From contig NC_092567.1 in the NCBI RefSeq assembly GCF_037975245.1, positions 25,579,376 to 25,643,375 of the forward strand: DNA of 64,000 nt. Reading direction: 5' to 3'. The notes under the pieces are model-generated. The model saw only the letters and a program-made list of their open reading frames with translations, was not told the origin of the DNA and did no database searches. The translations under genes and the position numbers were made by a program. The stretch comes from Apostichopus japonicus. Taxonomy: Eukaryota > Echinodermata > Holothuroidea > Aspidochirotida > Stichopodidae. This document shows positions 13,501 through 23,100 of the stretch, piece by piece (the stretch's first letter is position 1; each line of letters opens with the position of its first letter).

Positions 13501-16500
13501 TAGTGTCTAATTACCGACGGTAGCAAGCTGTGTGTGTATTTTCTGGGATCGATGGTGGTGTCTAACACTTCTGTTACACCTCATTCGAAACTAGGTCAGA
13601 TTACTGGCATATGAGACTTTTCTTTTTGCGCGAGTCTTCACACCCTTTAAGTTAAGTGACCGATGAAGATTCGATGAGCTACAATAATGAGTTTTCACAT
13701 CCAAATAGATTTCAAAGTCATAAAAACAAACCTTGTCATAATCTAGTTTTGGAGCAAGGCAGACAGGGTTTCCTTCTAAGGTCAAAGTCTTCAGTTTCCC
13801 ACATAATCCTAAAAACTCAACTTGGGCCACGTCTTCAATATTATTGCTGTCAGTGGAAATGGAGAGAGATTGAAATAAAGCTTGGTGAATGGTAGATGAA
13901 AGTTCATTGGTTGTGAGGAGACAGGTAAGAGAACTAGCATTTGATCAATTTTGATAATTCATGGAACCTTCTACCATCTTTGATAAACAATGATGAACTG
14001 AAATTGAGACATTCTGCACGGTGCCATTTTGCAGAGATAAGTAAACCATTGCAAAAAATCACATTTAAATACACAAATTTCACATTCAAAGAGGAAACTA
14101 ATCTGGCTGACTATAGTTTTAATAAAGACTATACCAGACTTGGGTGATTATTAAGCTATTGTTGGAATGCCAGTTCAGTTACAATAGACTATAATATATA
14201 TATAATAATAATCAACAGTTATTTTTATGAGGCTTTAGCGACCACAGATGTGGGAGAAACCCACAAGGGCTTGTGGATTACAACTTACACGTCAAGTGGC
14301 ATCCCATTCAACATTTCACCACAAATTTGGAATCTTTTTCAATTGAGAAAGTCATTTTAGATGGGAAAATAGATTGCTCTTCTAGATGAAAAACCCGCCT
14401 TTACTATGACCCGGGGATTGAACCCAGAACCTCCCGATTGCTAAGCCTCATTGCTTCAAATGCCACCGCCTTTATCCACTCAGCCACAGCACCAATACTA
14501 AATTGTTTTTTTCACTAAAGGAGCACCACTTCTCCTGAAAGATCATACCAAGAGACCCCTACCACACCACTCCCCAACCCCTACTAAAAAAGTATTTGGG
14601 TCAAACCCTCTCAATCTCCAATCTATACTGTAACTACTACATAGTAACCAACCGAAGCCCCTTTGTGGTATCCACATATATTCAGAGTAACTGTAGAACC
14701 ATGTTGACCTCAGGACTGCAACCTCTTAAAACTGTTTATCAGCATCAATGAGTTAAGAGTAATTTAATACAACCCAAGTGCACTCAGTAAGTTCAAATAT
14801 TATATAAAATGTACAGCTACTTTCAGGTTGAACAAGGTATAGTTTTGACTATTCTTAAAAATGAAACAAGATCCAAGTGATGATGGTTTAGATCAGGGTT
14901 GTCCAACCTACGGCCCGCGGGCCACAGTCCGGCAGACCGCAGGGTTGAATCTGGCCCGCCAGAGATGGTCTACAGTGCGAAATTTTAGTGAGCAGATTTA
15001 TTGATAACAATTTGAAGCTATATAATCAATCATTCGAACCTCCTGGGTCCAAAAAACTGCATACAGGTCAGTTTGTGTGACACTCTCAGCGGAGGGGGGG
15101 AGGGGGGCTGGACTTTATTCATCTGTTTTATCAGAAAGGAAAATAATTCAGTGCGCTCCGCGCGCAGTGCTCACATTTTGTTGCCTTGGGCTTCGGGCAA
15201 AAAATCGAGCGTAGGGTTCATGCGGCCCCCTCGTTCATCATAATCATTCCATGTGGCCCTCCTCTGCAAAAGGTTGGACAACCCTGGTTTAGATTCTTCA
15301 GTTGAACCTAATTCTGTGATATTCTGTACCATAATTTACAGGTGCTATTTAAAACCTGGTCTTCTACTACAAATATAGTATATGTCAGATATATATGCAG
15401 ATTGCTTTACAAGGGAGGGACGACATACTAACATATCAGTTTGGCTTATCAAACAATGACTTCAAGAAAGTTTGTATGCTTTGAAACTATTCCTAGATCT
15501 TTTTAACCTATGGCAGGAAAGTGTTTTTATTTCCTGATTGTGTTAATATAGGCATCTTGAATACTTCCTTTAGAAACTACAATATAGAACTCATTATTTA
15601 TATATGTAGTAAGTGTTGCAGGTGCAGGAAACCAACATAATATCAGATTTAATCATGGCATACCTAGCTCTTTAACAACATGACAATGTAATATAAATAT
15701 ATATCTTCGTTTTGAATACCACATTGTTGAGAGAAGCCAAACTTGTCAATCTCAAGCTTCATGTAGACTTACATGACAGCAGAGAGTGTGTTCAAGGAGT
15801 CAGTGAAAGCCCCTTGCCCCCTTCCCTCTGTAGAAGGCACAAACACATAAGCCCCTTCCTCCTAGCACTATAGTCAGGCTGGGGAATTATGCCCTAACCC
15901 CCCCCCCACCACCCCCCATGACACACACACACAAATTTTTGAACATTTCCAATATATGAGTGCTTACCAATATTTTGTTTCTAATAATGGTACATGAACA
16001 GGACTATGCTGAAATAGTGCTAATGGTGACACACTGTTTGGATTTTTTTCACTTACAGTTACAGGACATAGAGATTGTACCCAGGTCATTAAACTGTTAA
16101 TCCAATCACCCCCCCATTCAGGATGCTTCCTTGCTTTGTGCCTGTGCTCAATCCCTACCCCCTACCCCCCATCCTTTGAGCCCATCAGGCAATGGTAGGA
16201 ATCAAGCCAAATTCCATAAATTTACGGCTTGACTTGGCTTGCCTCTGAAGGTACTTTTGAACCTCATACAATCGTGTCACAGACATAAGTCTGTAACATC
16301 CATCCACTGTGGTTTTACTAATGTGAATGTGTGTTATAGGCTTTCCATAACTGTCAATGAGAGTGTACCAATCACATGTTACGATGTGTAGAGGGCATCC
16401 CTGGGCCTTTTGGATCTAACAATGTACACAGAATTACCTCTTTTATAGGCAAGCAAAAGCCTCAACATTTGAAATGAGGTTTGATTCCTACCTTCATCTG

Positions 16501-17715
16501 ATGAGTCCCAAAAGGAAGTGAAATTTTTCTTGTGCTTTTTATAATGTATTATGAACCTGTCAAATATGTATACATGTATATATATATATATGTATATATT
16601 TACATAGGTGAGAATTAGTTGAAACTAGTGGATCACTAGTAGCTGTTACTCAGAAGCTACCAGTTGTCTGATGATCGCTCAACGCGTGAAAACTCTGAGT
16701 AACAGCTACTAATATTCCACTAGTCTCAACTAATTCTCACCTAATCTTCTCTGTGCCGAGATGGACACCAACCAACCAAATGTATTTATTTACATATTTA
16801 TTTACATACATACATATCACACAAGTCAGCTTATCATTAACAGCAGAGAGTGCATGATACTGGAGTAGAGCAATAATATGACATGGTATACTAGTTGCAG
16901 TGTCGTTTATTTCCTACTCATATTTTAGTTTCATATTTTATAATTTTTTTATGATTATTATATTATATTTCTGAAGGACTTTAATAGTACGAAAAAGAAA
17001 CTAAGCTATCAGAGCGTAGATTGGATCTGAAAAGCAAAAAGGTTAACTATTCACTATTCATTCAGGTGAGAAATCCTTTATAGACAACCTAACACATATT
17101 AGAGTGAGTCTGGTGGTACATGTATGTTATATAGAACAAAAGCGTGAACTCCTCCGCATGAAAGGAAACAGGATCAATGTTGAGATAAGGTCTCATATTG
17201 TTGTGCTGTCATGGCAATTGTACACCACTGAACCATGTGAAACACAAACAGAGTTCATGGCGTGTATTCCACTGCAGATCATTATTACCTGAGGAGGATT
17301 ACCATGTAAACATGCATGAAATCCAGAGTAGCAAATAAATGACAGTGTCCACTTGTATTTTGCGTGAAATATATATATATATTTAATATAAATATATGTT
17401 GAATAATTTTCTATTACTTTCAATTATATACATGCATATATAATATATATAGTATACATATATATGGTAACCTACAGCATATTGTAATCCGACTTTCACG
17501 CCTGTATGGTGGTCACCAGACAACTGGACCAAACGATCGTGCGACCTTGATATGTTCCAACCATGGCGGCACTTTGAGTTGCATAGTTTTTTAGTTGGTT
17601 TAAGCAAAAAACCTAAAACATAAGGTCACGATCGTTTGCATCCAGTTGACTGATAATCGCCGTACAGGAGTGAAACTCGAGTAACAACATTCTGTTAGTT
17701 ACTGATAGACTGTAT

Positions 17716-17752
<37 letters not shown>

Positions 17753-18106
17753 CCACAAACTAAGTATCCGTAAAAATAACCCAGGTTTCCCTGTTGCAGA
17801 ACACTTTAATCTCCCTAATCACAGCCTATCTGACCTCAAATTTGTCATTCTCTACAGCTTCTTCAAAACTGCTCAGGAAAGAAGCAACCGGGAACTCCTC
17901 AACACTCACAACAATGGGCTCAACAGAGATCTCTCTTTTATGAGTATAAATGCTAAGTTAAATCCCAATAAGGTCTAGTTTCTTCCATTTTATTACTGCA
18001 ACTTAAGAAGAGCTGTGATAACGCTCGAAATATTTTGTAACTGATTTAACGTTCTAAGTGATAAAGTTGGAAATGAAAGTATCATTTTTTTCCCTTTTCC
18101 TCTTGT

Positions 18107-18160
<54 letters not shown>

Positions 18161-20068
18161 TATCTCTACTGTAAGTACCTGTATACAATATATATATATA
18201 TATATATATATTGTACTTGCTATACTTCTATGTATGGAGGAGTTTTGCAGCAGGAAGTGAACATCAGAATCTTTGTTTAACTCACCCTTCTAAATCCAAC
18301 AGGCAGAGGTTTTCTAGCATACTACAAGGACTGACATCAGAAATGTTATTATAAGCCAGATATAATTCCTGCGGTAGATCAGAAGAAATTATGAAATGAT
18401 ATAGCGATGGTGAGCATCTGAGAAGAGCAAAACTCAACAGTTTAGAATTTAAGAGAACCTGAATAAGATGGGTAACCATGTAGGTGTCTTTCTAAGGCCT
18501 CTGTTATCATGGTGGTAGGGTGTGTTAAGGGGGGGGGGGAATATTGACAATTTAACTCAGAAACTTTGACAGTCATACAAAACCATTCAGACATTCATTG
18601 TTTGCTGGATATTGCCTAAAATATTTCTGAAAAAAAGCTTGATTTTAACATTTCCCTCTAAAGCTACTATAGGTTAACTTTAAAAAAAAATTTAAAAAAT
18701 CTAAAAAAATAATATTGAATCCACATTCCCATCCCCTGATAAAGCCAAATGCTACAACACAAGAGTTAAAAAGCTCAGTATGTAAGGTAATGCTAATAGA
18801 AGAAGGAATCATTCCTTAGTTTTCTCCTTTTGTAAATACTACTGTACATGTATCTACCAATTCCAAGGTTCTCTTTGTCAGGGCTAAGGAAACTGGTGAG
18901 AGCACTGACCTGTAATGAGGACATCGAGCTGATACCATCCATATCACAGAGATAACATCTGGCCATCCAAAGCACCCGTAGATTTTCCAAACAAGTGCCC
19001 AAGTCTCTGACGGTTGCTATGATACTATTGTTTAACTTCAGTTGTTTTAGGTTTGGAAGCATGGTACCTTTGAATGAAAACAGAATTTATTAATTTTCCC
19101 TTTCTTCTTTTGATCTAAATTCAATCCAAATGAACAAGTAGTTAATTCTTTCCTTAAAGAGTTCCTACAAATAAAATTTCAGTATTACAAACAATGTCCA
19201 TAATATTGAAACTACTACATATTAAGCTAACATTTCCTGTGTTCTTGGGTGGTCAGAGCCTACAGTACCCTTGACCTTCCATAACATCTGAGCCTTCATT
19301 AGTCTGCAGAACAGGGGGTTCCATCAAACACCCTATAAGGAACATTGAAATGGTGTTTCCTTCATTGCTGTACTATGGTCATTGTGGTGGTACACTAACA
19401 AACTATCTGTCAATTCTTGCTAAGTATTTAATGTTCAGAAATGAGAAAGTGAGAGAGAAAACGAAATGTAGAAAGGTTGTAATGAAGCTGTGACATTTTT
19501 ACCAAAGTTGCCTAAACTTGTTTCAGATGAGTCCACCTTTAATTCCAAGAATTTCACATCCTCAAGGTCTTCAACTCCTGCCAGGGATTTCTGAAGATGG
19601 AAATACAGAGTATTTTGCCAAAAAACATTTCAAATTTTCTTGTAAGTGTTCCTCATGAAGTAATTGTACTTGCAACACACACTCTCCCCTCAACTTGTAC
19701 TTGCAACACATACTCTCCCCTTCACTGTTAGGTATTGAGGGATGGGGGCTCGGGTAGTGAGTGTTGGTAACATTATGGAGGAGTTCCGTCAAGGAGTGAA
19801 TAGCTTACCTCATACCTCTGCTGTTTGTCTTGTTGAGAATATTGAGAACTATTTTGTCTTAAAATAGAATGAAGGATCTAAGCGCTATTCATTATGATAA
19901 AAGGTAACGCCAAATGCAATCTGAAACAAATCCACTGAAGAGACTCACAAGTTTTGTCGGTGAAAGATAATCTTCCAGCAAAGTATCTGTTTCTTCGACT
20001 TGTACAGGCTGGGGGTTTACATCAGCACTTCCAAAGTCAGTAATATGGATTCCCCGCCCTGCTGCCAT
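4362..20068 (-). CDS. LRRC56: LRRC56, leucine-rich repeat protein of motile cilia (10 coding exons)
   Basis: Coding exons in order on the minus strand: 20068-19949, 19590-19503, 19067-18910, 18368-18286, 13846-13732, 10550-10352, 7634-7372, 6677-6532, 5898-5528, 4591-4362. All introns are GT-AG, every junction keeps frame, and the exons sum to 1,773 nt (590 aa plus stop; human LRRC56 is about 540 aa). Diagnostic matches to the family are EDYLSPTKL, SLGNFG, LPNLKQLKLN, RDLGTCLENLRVLWMARC, ELYLAYNNISDVSP, LTLEGNPVCL, KAIPQLTILDDEP and SALTHGTVICGNP. The N-terminal third is the LRR domain; the C-terminal half is acidic and low-complexity. In known family members the protein helps intraflagellar transport deliver outer dynein arms to motile cilia, and human variants cause ciliary dyskinesia with laterality defects. 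The ATG at 20068 was chosen as the first in-frame ATG in an exon that appears to start at 20117; non-coding 5' exons may lie further upstream. Confidence 0.95.
5528..5898 (-). CDS. LRRC56: LRRC56 coding exon 9 (acidic, TPPSTGSS repeats)
   Basis: The acceptor TTTTTAG precedes a 1-nt codon completion, and the donor is GCAG|GTGAGC (phase 1). It encodes KVAIRLKESEPQILQINHEE, an acidic EEEDEDGDDEG run, then three tandem TPPSTGSS octapeptides, and PPKAKLHVRPKTAG. The repeats are coded by a short minisatellite near 5620-5705 and are likely disordered. Confidence 0.88.
6532..6677 (-). CDS. LRRC56: LRRC56 coding exon 8
   Basis: The acceptor is TCTTCAG and the donor AG|GTAACT (phase 2). It encodes VPIQEAPNIFATMHFKPEHS, an acidic DEEDEDDGKTKED stretch and FQELRRWKEQHER. 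The RRWKEQH end resembles the GLRAWREHG block of human LRRC56. Confidence 0.88.
7197..7300 (-). mobile_element. PLE terminal-repeat fragment
   Basis: It carries the same block as the PLE end at 59575-59640 (GTAAAAGTAAGTTGGCCTGA and the GATCC stem), and starts with CCGTTAGCAAACTGC, also seen near 42340. It is a relic of the PLE terminal repeat inside an LRRC56 intron. Its hammerhead-like core is damaged (UUGAAGA for CUGANGA; ACAU for ACGU). Confidence 0.55.
7372..7634 (-). CDS. LRRC56: LRRC56 coding exon 7 (RPG-rich, then acidic)
   Basis: The acceptor GAAAAG completes a split Gly codon; the donor is CAG|GTAAGT in phase 0. The first half is an internal repeat of RPG/RPT-S/T units (RPTSARPSSASRRRPGSASG and onward). 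An acidic run (TTEDDEEDDD) follows, then the conserved SALTHGTVICGNPVRALKAR. The Arg-Pro-Gly repeat looks lineage-specific; the SLTHG/CGNP block is a family marker. Confidence 0.93.
7954..8085. repeat. Short foldback / MITE-like inverted repeat
   Basis: The outer arms are CAGATCTGGCCTATAAGAAA and a diverged complement ending GCACGATCTG. The inner arms carry CCCACTTTTTCCGTAAAAA and TTTTTACGGAATAAAGTGGG. The whole can fold into one long hairpin. No clear target-site duplication was found. Confidence 0.5.
8700..9415. repeat. Pyrimidine-rich minisatellite in LRRC56 intron 6
   Basis: About 700 bp of degenerate tandem units carry CCACCCTTATCATCCTCCC and CAAGGCCCCTCCTTCC motifs, roughly 30-60 bp apart. 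The plus strand is almost all C, T and A, so the LRRC56 transcript would carry the G/A-rich complement. Long open frames here are products of base composition. Confidence 0.8.
9761..10006 (+). mobile_element. tRNA-derived SINE, family 1, copy A
   Basis: The head resembles a tRNA: an A box around TAGCTCAGTGGTTAACACCG and a B box GGTTTGAGTC, without the acceptor-stem pairing or CCA expected of a gene. A body of about 170 bp ends in (ATAC)n. A second copy on the opposite strand lies at 24667-24915. The two share almost the full length, which defines the family. Confidence 0.8.
10352..10550 (-). CDS. LRRC56: LRRC56 coding exon 6
   Basis: The acceptor is TCTTCAG; the donor G|GTAAGG-type site is phase 1. 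It encodes NTDGDFDYRGAVHKAIPQLT, then ILDDEP, and later STDWLLVNDAIKEAV. This matches the family's post-LRR segment (YNYRAEVRKLIPQLQVLDE in the human protein). It lies only 66 nt from the right end of the 10617-12814 element. Confidence 0.93.
10617..12814. mobile_element. 2.2-kb composite GC-rich element with terminal inverted repeats
   Basis: The left end CAGGTGCGTATCCAGG and right end CCTGGATACGCGCCGG are near-complements, flanked on both sides by CATTG. Inside are a purine-rich tract (10660-10800), a left-truncated copy of the 41108-41389 element (about 11060-11393), a complete hAT copy (11746-12125) and another GGCGCGGAGCG-type segment near 12660-12770. No transposase frame is visible. 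It lies in LRRC56 intron 5. The superfamily is uncertain because only 5 bp of flank match. Confidence 0.6.
11746..12125. mobile_element. hAT MITE with 8-bp TSD (CCGCCGCG)
   Basis: The terminal inverted repeats are CAGTGGCGGAGC and GCTCCGCCACTG. An 8-bp target duplication CCGCCGCG flanks it at 11738-11745 and 12126-12133. Eight-bp TSDs and CAG...CTG ends are hallmarks of the hAT superfamily. Length is 380 bp and non-coding. Sibling copies are at 46670-47079 and 49165-49488. It is nested in the 10617-12814 element. Confidence 0.85.
13287..13646 (+). mobile_element. TTAA-flanked MITE, copy A (360 bp)
   Basis: The ends AGGCATTGAAGACTCGC and GCGAGTCTTCACACCCT are imperfect inverted repeats, flanked by TTAA on both sides. 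The TTAA target is typical of piggyBac-like elements. Copy B is inverted at 25149-25508 and copy C is at 44962-45319, near-identical over the full length. There is no coding capacity. Confidence 0.8.
13732..13846 (-). CDS. LRRC56: LRRC56 coding exon 5 (last LRR)
   Basis: The acceptor is CTGACAG and the donor AAG|GTTTGT (phase 0). It encodes NNIEDVAQVEFLGLCGKL and then KTLTLEGNPVCLAPKLDYDK, the last LRR with its cap-like NPVC motif. A TTAA MITE sits only 86 nt downstream, inside the next intron. Confidence 0.93.
14212..14493 (-). mobile_element. tRNA-derived SINE, family 2, copy A
   Basis: Read on the minus strand it starts GGTGCTGTGGCTGAGTGGAT, with an A box typical of long-variable-arm tRNAs (Ser/Leu type), and a B box GGTTCAATCCC. 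The body ends in a (TTA)n-type tail at 14180-14211. Copy B is at 47800-48080. The head lacks an intact cloverleaf end and is followed by a body of about 190 bp, so it is a SINE, not a tRNA gene. Confidence 0.8.
14894..15286. mobile_element. hAT MITE (Charlie-like ends) with 8-bp TSD GTTTAGAT
   Basis: The ends CAGGGTTGTCCAACCTACGG and AGGTTGGACAACCCTG are inverted repeats of at least 16 bp. The duplication GTTTAGAT flanks both sides (14886-14893 and 15287-15294). The sub-terminal GGCCCGCGGGCC palindrome is common in hAT families of this type. Length is 393 bp, non-coding, within LRRC56 intron 4. Confidence 0.88.
16606..16742. repeat. Long inverted repeat holding a hammerhead-like core
   Basis: The outer arms AGGTGAGAATTAGTTGAAAC and CTCAACTAATTCTCACCT pair, and inner arms GTAGCTGTTACTCAG and CTGAGTAACAGCTAC pair again, leaving the hammerhead-like motif at 16662-16707 near the centre. 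The unit is preceded by a (TA)n tract. Related segments are near 33408-33490 and 34700-34735. Confidence 0.65.
16662..16707 (+). ncRNA. Hammerhead-ribozyme-like motif, type c1
   Basis: Stem I AGTTGT/ACAGCT (6 bp, one G-U), core CTGATGA, stem II CGC/GCG (with a U-U pair at its base), GAAA, then stem III ACTC/GAGT with a 1-nt loop and a GTA cleavage triplet. One extra A follows GAAA compared with the canonical form. The order of parts is that of a type I hammerhead. Activity is not shown. Confidence 0.5.
17644..17688 (+). ncRNA. Hammerhead-like motif, type c3 (damaged core)
   Basis: It has the same layout as 16662-16707: CAGTTG, CTGATAA, a short stem, GAAACTCGAGTA and ACAAC. The self-complementary CTCGAG gives stem III with a GTA triplet. 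The invariant G of CTGANGA is A here, so it is probably inactive. Confidence 0.4.
17717..17750. repeat. (AT)n microsatellite
   Basis: A pure AT dinucleotide run. Others are at about 18108-18156, 18188-18211, 33570-33591, 34804-34884 and 63618-63660. Many directly abut PLE fragments, as if the elements favour or carry such tracts. Confidence 0.9.
17760..18000 (+). pseudogene. PLE remnant: C-terminal GIY-YIG/post-domain segment
   Basis: The plus strand reads PVAEHFNLPNHSLSDLKFVI and then NRELLNTHNNGLNRDLSF. This is the typical end of a Penelope-like element polyprotein after its GIY-YIG endonuclease core. The catalytic part is missing. A hammerhead-like motif follows directly at 17997-18039 on the same strand. 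It lies in LRRC56 intron 4, antisense to the gene. Confidence 0.75.
17997..18039 (+). ncRNA. Hammerhead-like motif, type b2, 3' of a PLE fragment
   Basis: Stem I is TGCAA/TTGTA (5 bp, one G-U). The core is CTTAAGA (one change from CTGANGA), followed by one unpaired A and stem II GAGC/GCTC with a 9-nt loop. GAAA follows, then a two-pair self-complementary stem III (ATAT) and an ATT triplet. The layout equals 33712-33750 but with different stem sequences. The core change probably kills it. Confidence 0.5.
18286..18368 (-). CDS. LRRC56: LRRC56 coding exon 4 (LRR)
   Basis: The acceptor is CCGCAG; the donor GG|GTGAGT is phase 2. It encodes ELYLAYNNISDVSPCSMLEN and then LCLLDLEG, one LRR with the canonical LxLxxNxI spacing. 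The following intron (4.4 kb) holds most of the mobile elements between 13.8 and 18.3 kb. Confidence 0.95.
18910..19067 (-). CDS. LRRC56: LRRC56 coding exon 3 (first LRRs)
   Basis: The acceptor TTCAAAG completes a split glycine codon, and the donor is CAG|GTCAGT in phase 0. It encodes GTMLPNLKQLKLNNS, RDLGTCLENLRVLWMARC and DMDGISSMSSLQ, about two LRR units. This is the best-conserved part of the protein. Confidence 0.95.
19503..19590 (-). CDS. LRRC56: LRRC56 coding exon 2
   Basis: The acceptor CTTCAG precedes AAA, and the donor is TTTG|GTAAAA (phase 1). It encodes KSLAGVEDLEDVKFLELKVD and then SSETSLGNF, matching the family segment that leads into the first LRR. Confidence 0.9.
19949..20068 (-). 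CDS. LRRC56: LRRC56 coding exon 1
   Basis: This exon encodes 40 residues, starting MAAGRGIHITDFGS and ending with the family motif LEDYLSPTKL just before the LRRs. The donor is CTT|GTGAGT, phase 0. The exon seems to begin at 20117, after a pyrimidine tract and TAG, so 49 nt upstream of the ATG would be 5' UTR. That frame is open upstream of the ATG, so a longer N-terminus is possible. Confidence 0.9.
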
Positions 20069-20117
20069 TGTTGAGGTGGTCTCTACATGGGTAAGCACTA
20101 ACGGAGGTGGAATTGAT

Positions 20118-23100
20118 CTAAATAAAGGAGGTTAACATAACGTTACTAACGAGAACAACCAAATTTGAAGACGGACAAGCGATTGCATATTTATACGACT
20201 TCAAAGGAATAAATATCTGCAAAAAAGCATTGTAATCAATGCATGCACTGTTTTAAAGTAACATAGTCCCATTTACCTAATAATATGAATCATACAAATG
20301 GATTTGAAGCAATGAAATATTTTCCAGGGTACCTAGTACAGTCTAAATTAATACAATGGTTAGTTTACTTATTATGGTGGTGTAACTGTAAGGTTACTTC
20401 ATATCTTATGTTCCCTAACTTGGCGTACTGTGTTTAAAATACCTACAGTAGTCACCTATAGATATGTAGCTGCCATCTTTGTAAGTCAAATTATACCCAC
20501 CATTTCAACTGCATTTTTAAATCCACACAGCCCAAACAAAAACAGCTTAACTTACTACAGTGGACGGCGAGAGTATCAATTTTGAATTATTACACCCATT
20601 TCGCGAAATTATTCTGAAAAATCTGAAACATGCATTAAGTTAGGGAAATTTCTCCTTGCTTTGACTTTCTTGACTGAAGACCAAACACGAGAAGCCGATA
20701 TAGGGCTCAATCGGCAGAGTCTGATCAAAGAATCTTTGAAATCATACAGTTGAAGGATAAAACTGAAGCACAGAAAAAATCAAAGTGATCCTTGTTACCC
20801 TTGACCTGTAAAAGAACAAACTCTAAGCATTGTGAAGTTACCATGTACAATGGTGACTTCGAAGTTCGGACACTTAAGACTTAAAACACCCCAAAACTAA
20901 ATCTTCTGGTCTAAATCACCAGAAAATATACTTCATGTGGTGGGAGAATTGTGTTATAGTACTATACACGGCCAAACTTTCTTTCCTGCAAACTGTTTTC
21001 ACGTTGTTTTCCAAGAAGATTCTTTGTGATTGTGGAACTGGTATTTCTTTGCTAGAGTATTGCGAAGTTCGGACACGCAACCCACAGTGTGGCGCTGGTG
21101 ATAAAATTGGTGGCGCAGTTGCTCTTTCAGTAATTATAACAGACTTAATAGATCTTCGTCATTTTATTGACAAATATGTATGTAATTTCTTGCACACGGG
21201 TCATTTTGGAGAGAAAATAACTGTAGCTTCGTACTTTTTGATGAAATTTGGCTCTTCCTGTAGGTTTTCATGGTGAAATCGTGTATTTCTTAGGGTGTCC
21301 GAACTTCCCAGTATGCCGAACTTCGCAATACTGACTATACATACCATCTTACTGCACAGTACTTAAACTAGACATATAAGCGATAAATATTACAATACCT
21401 TCTTTGAAGCCCAGGTTTCTTGTCTACACATTTCATTGCTTGAACTACTACATACTGCAGACCTGTCCTTCTTTTTAGAAGATCAAATTTAATTTAACTA
21501 CATCAAAGTGAGAAGAGTGTAACGTTGTACTTGACACCTTGTAAATGTAAGTTGTGTTGGAAACCTATGGAAGAAAAATACAAAGAAGTGTGTTAAATAT
21601 GTATTCCACAACACAGGAACTTTATTTCATATTCAAGCCTTGCTGACTGTGCCCCTAACTTGATAAAAAGATTGCATGGTAAAACATCCAATACAAATAC
21701 CACCGCCATTGATGGAACTAGGGTAGTATAACTAGCCTAGTAGTAATCATATGGGGCCTACGCCCTAGCCTAACTAGGCACATTACTATGTAACAATAAA
21801 CTTTGAACACAACTGGAAACGTTTGATTCGTTCATACCTAATTTAACGATAGTAAAATCACACTAACTTAGGTTGCATCCTAATATGTCAATCTGCAGTC
21901 AACTGACATACACATATATAATACTAGACTAGGCTAGGCCTATGCCTGCTTAGTCAAACAGTGGTAATACGAAAACAACGGTCAACATCGTAGTCTTACA
22001 AATGATGTACAAAAGGAGCGTCAGGTTGCTATGCCCACAGATGAGAAATCCATTTACTGCAACTGGTTCATTGATTATGAAGACACTTTATAATGCATCC
22101 TTCCTTTGACATATTCTAGTTAGAGCGTTTAATCAAGCCTTACTTACATGAGGTATAAGAAAATTAAGCATAATTTCCACAAAATCGAATTTCTGTGAAG
22201 AAATTTGTTTTCAACGGAGCACTGTGACCTTTGACCTAACGTGTAGTTAACTTAACCGTTTAATTCCAGTCGTTTCAACAATACAACCTTACTGTAACTG
22301 AGAAAAGCGCGATTATATTAGTATTCTAAACCGAGGAACACGACGTCGACGTAAAACAGCTTTTAATACTCAAAGGATAATATCAATATCATTCTAATTA
22401 TTTGCAAGCGCCCAGCACAATATCTTTTCGATATATCTCCACTGTTCGAATTGCTTCATTGTCTTATATGGATGGATTTAAGTTAGTTCATTCACTAAGT
22501 TGAGAGGAAGAGAAGATTGGTGAACACGAGGACGTTTTAATTAGCAACAAACCACGTTGAAATTTGAACTAGTATCATTTTCATTTGATTGATGTTCTTT
22601 TATCACAACATAAGTATGACATATAACGTTGAAGGAGATAAGAAACAAACTTGTGAAAGGCCCAAGTCTACTAAAAAGCCCTATAGGGCTTGTCGGGCCG
22701 TGCCACTCCCTGAAAAAATACAGAACTTTTCAATTAGAAAAGAGAACAAAAAACAAACAGAATCACCCTTCCCCTCTTCTCCCTGTCCCCACCCTCACCA
22801 GTTAGAATAAGTACAAGCAAATCTTGAGTAGTAGAAAAAACAATTCTTAGTAATGGGTATAGATAAAGTTGGAATTACACTTGATAGGAATCATGAGAAT
22901 TAAGAAAGGGTGGTACTAAACATCAATCACTTAAGTGATTGATGTTACCACCCTTTCTTAGCAAGTTCAGCGCTAACATTTGGGAGCTATGCTAATTACT
23001 TAGTGATATGCAATCGATGTGCAATTCGACTGGGCAGGTGGGAAAGATACAATATTTTTGCACCTTAAACGTACACAAATAAATATATATACATATTAAC

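Noticed and set aside
20935-21276. 113-codon plus-strand open frame in the divergent spacer
   Set aside because: There is no recognisable domain, it overlaps possible foldback arms, and no splice or UTR context supports it.
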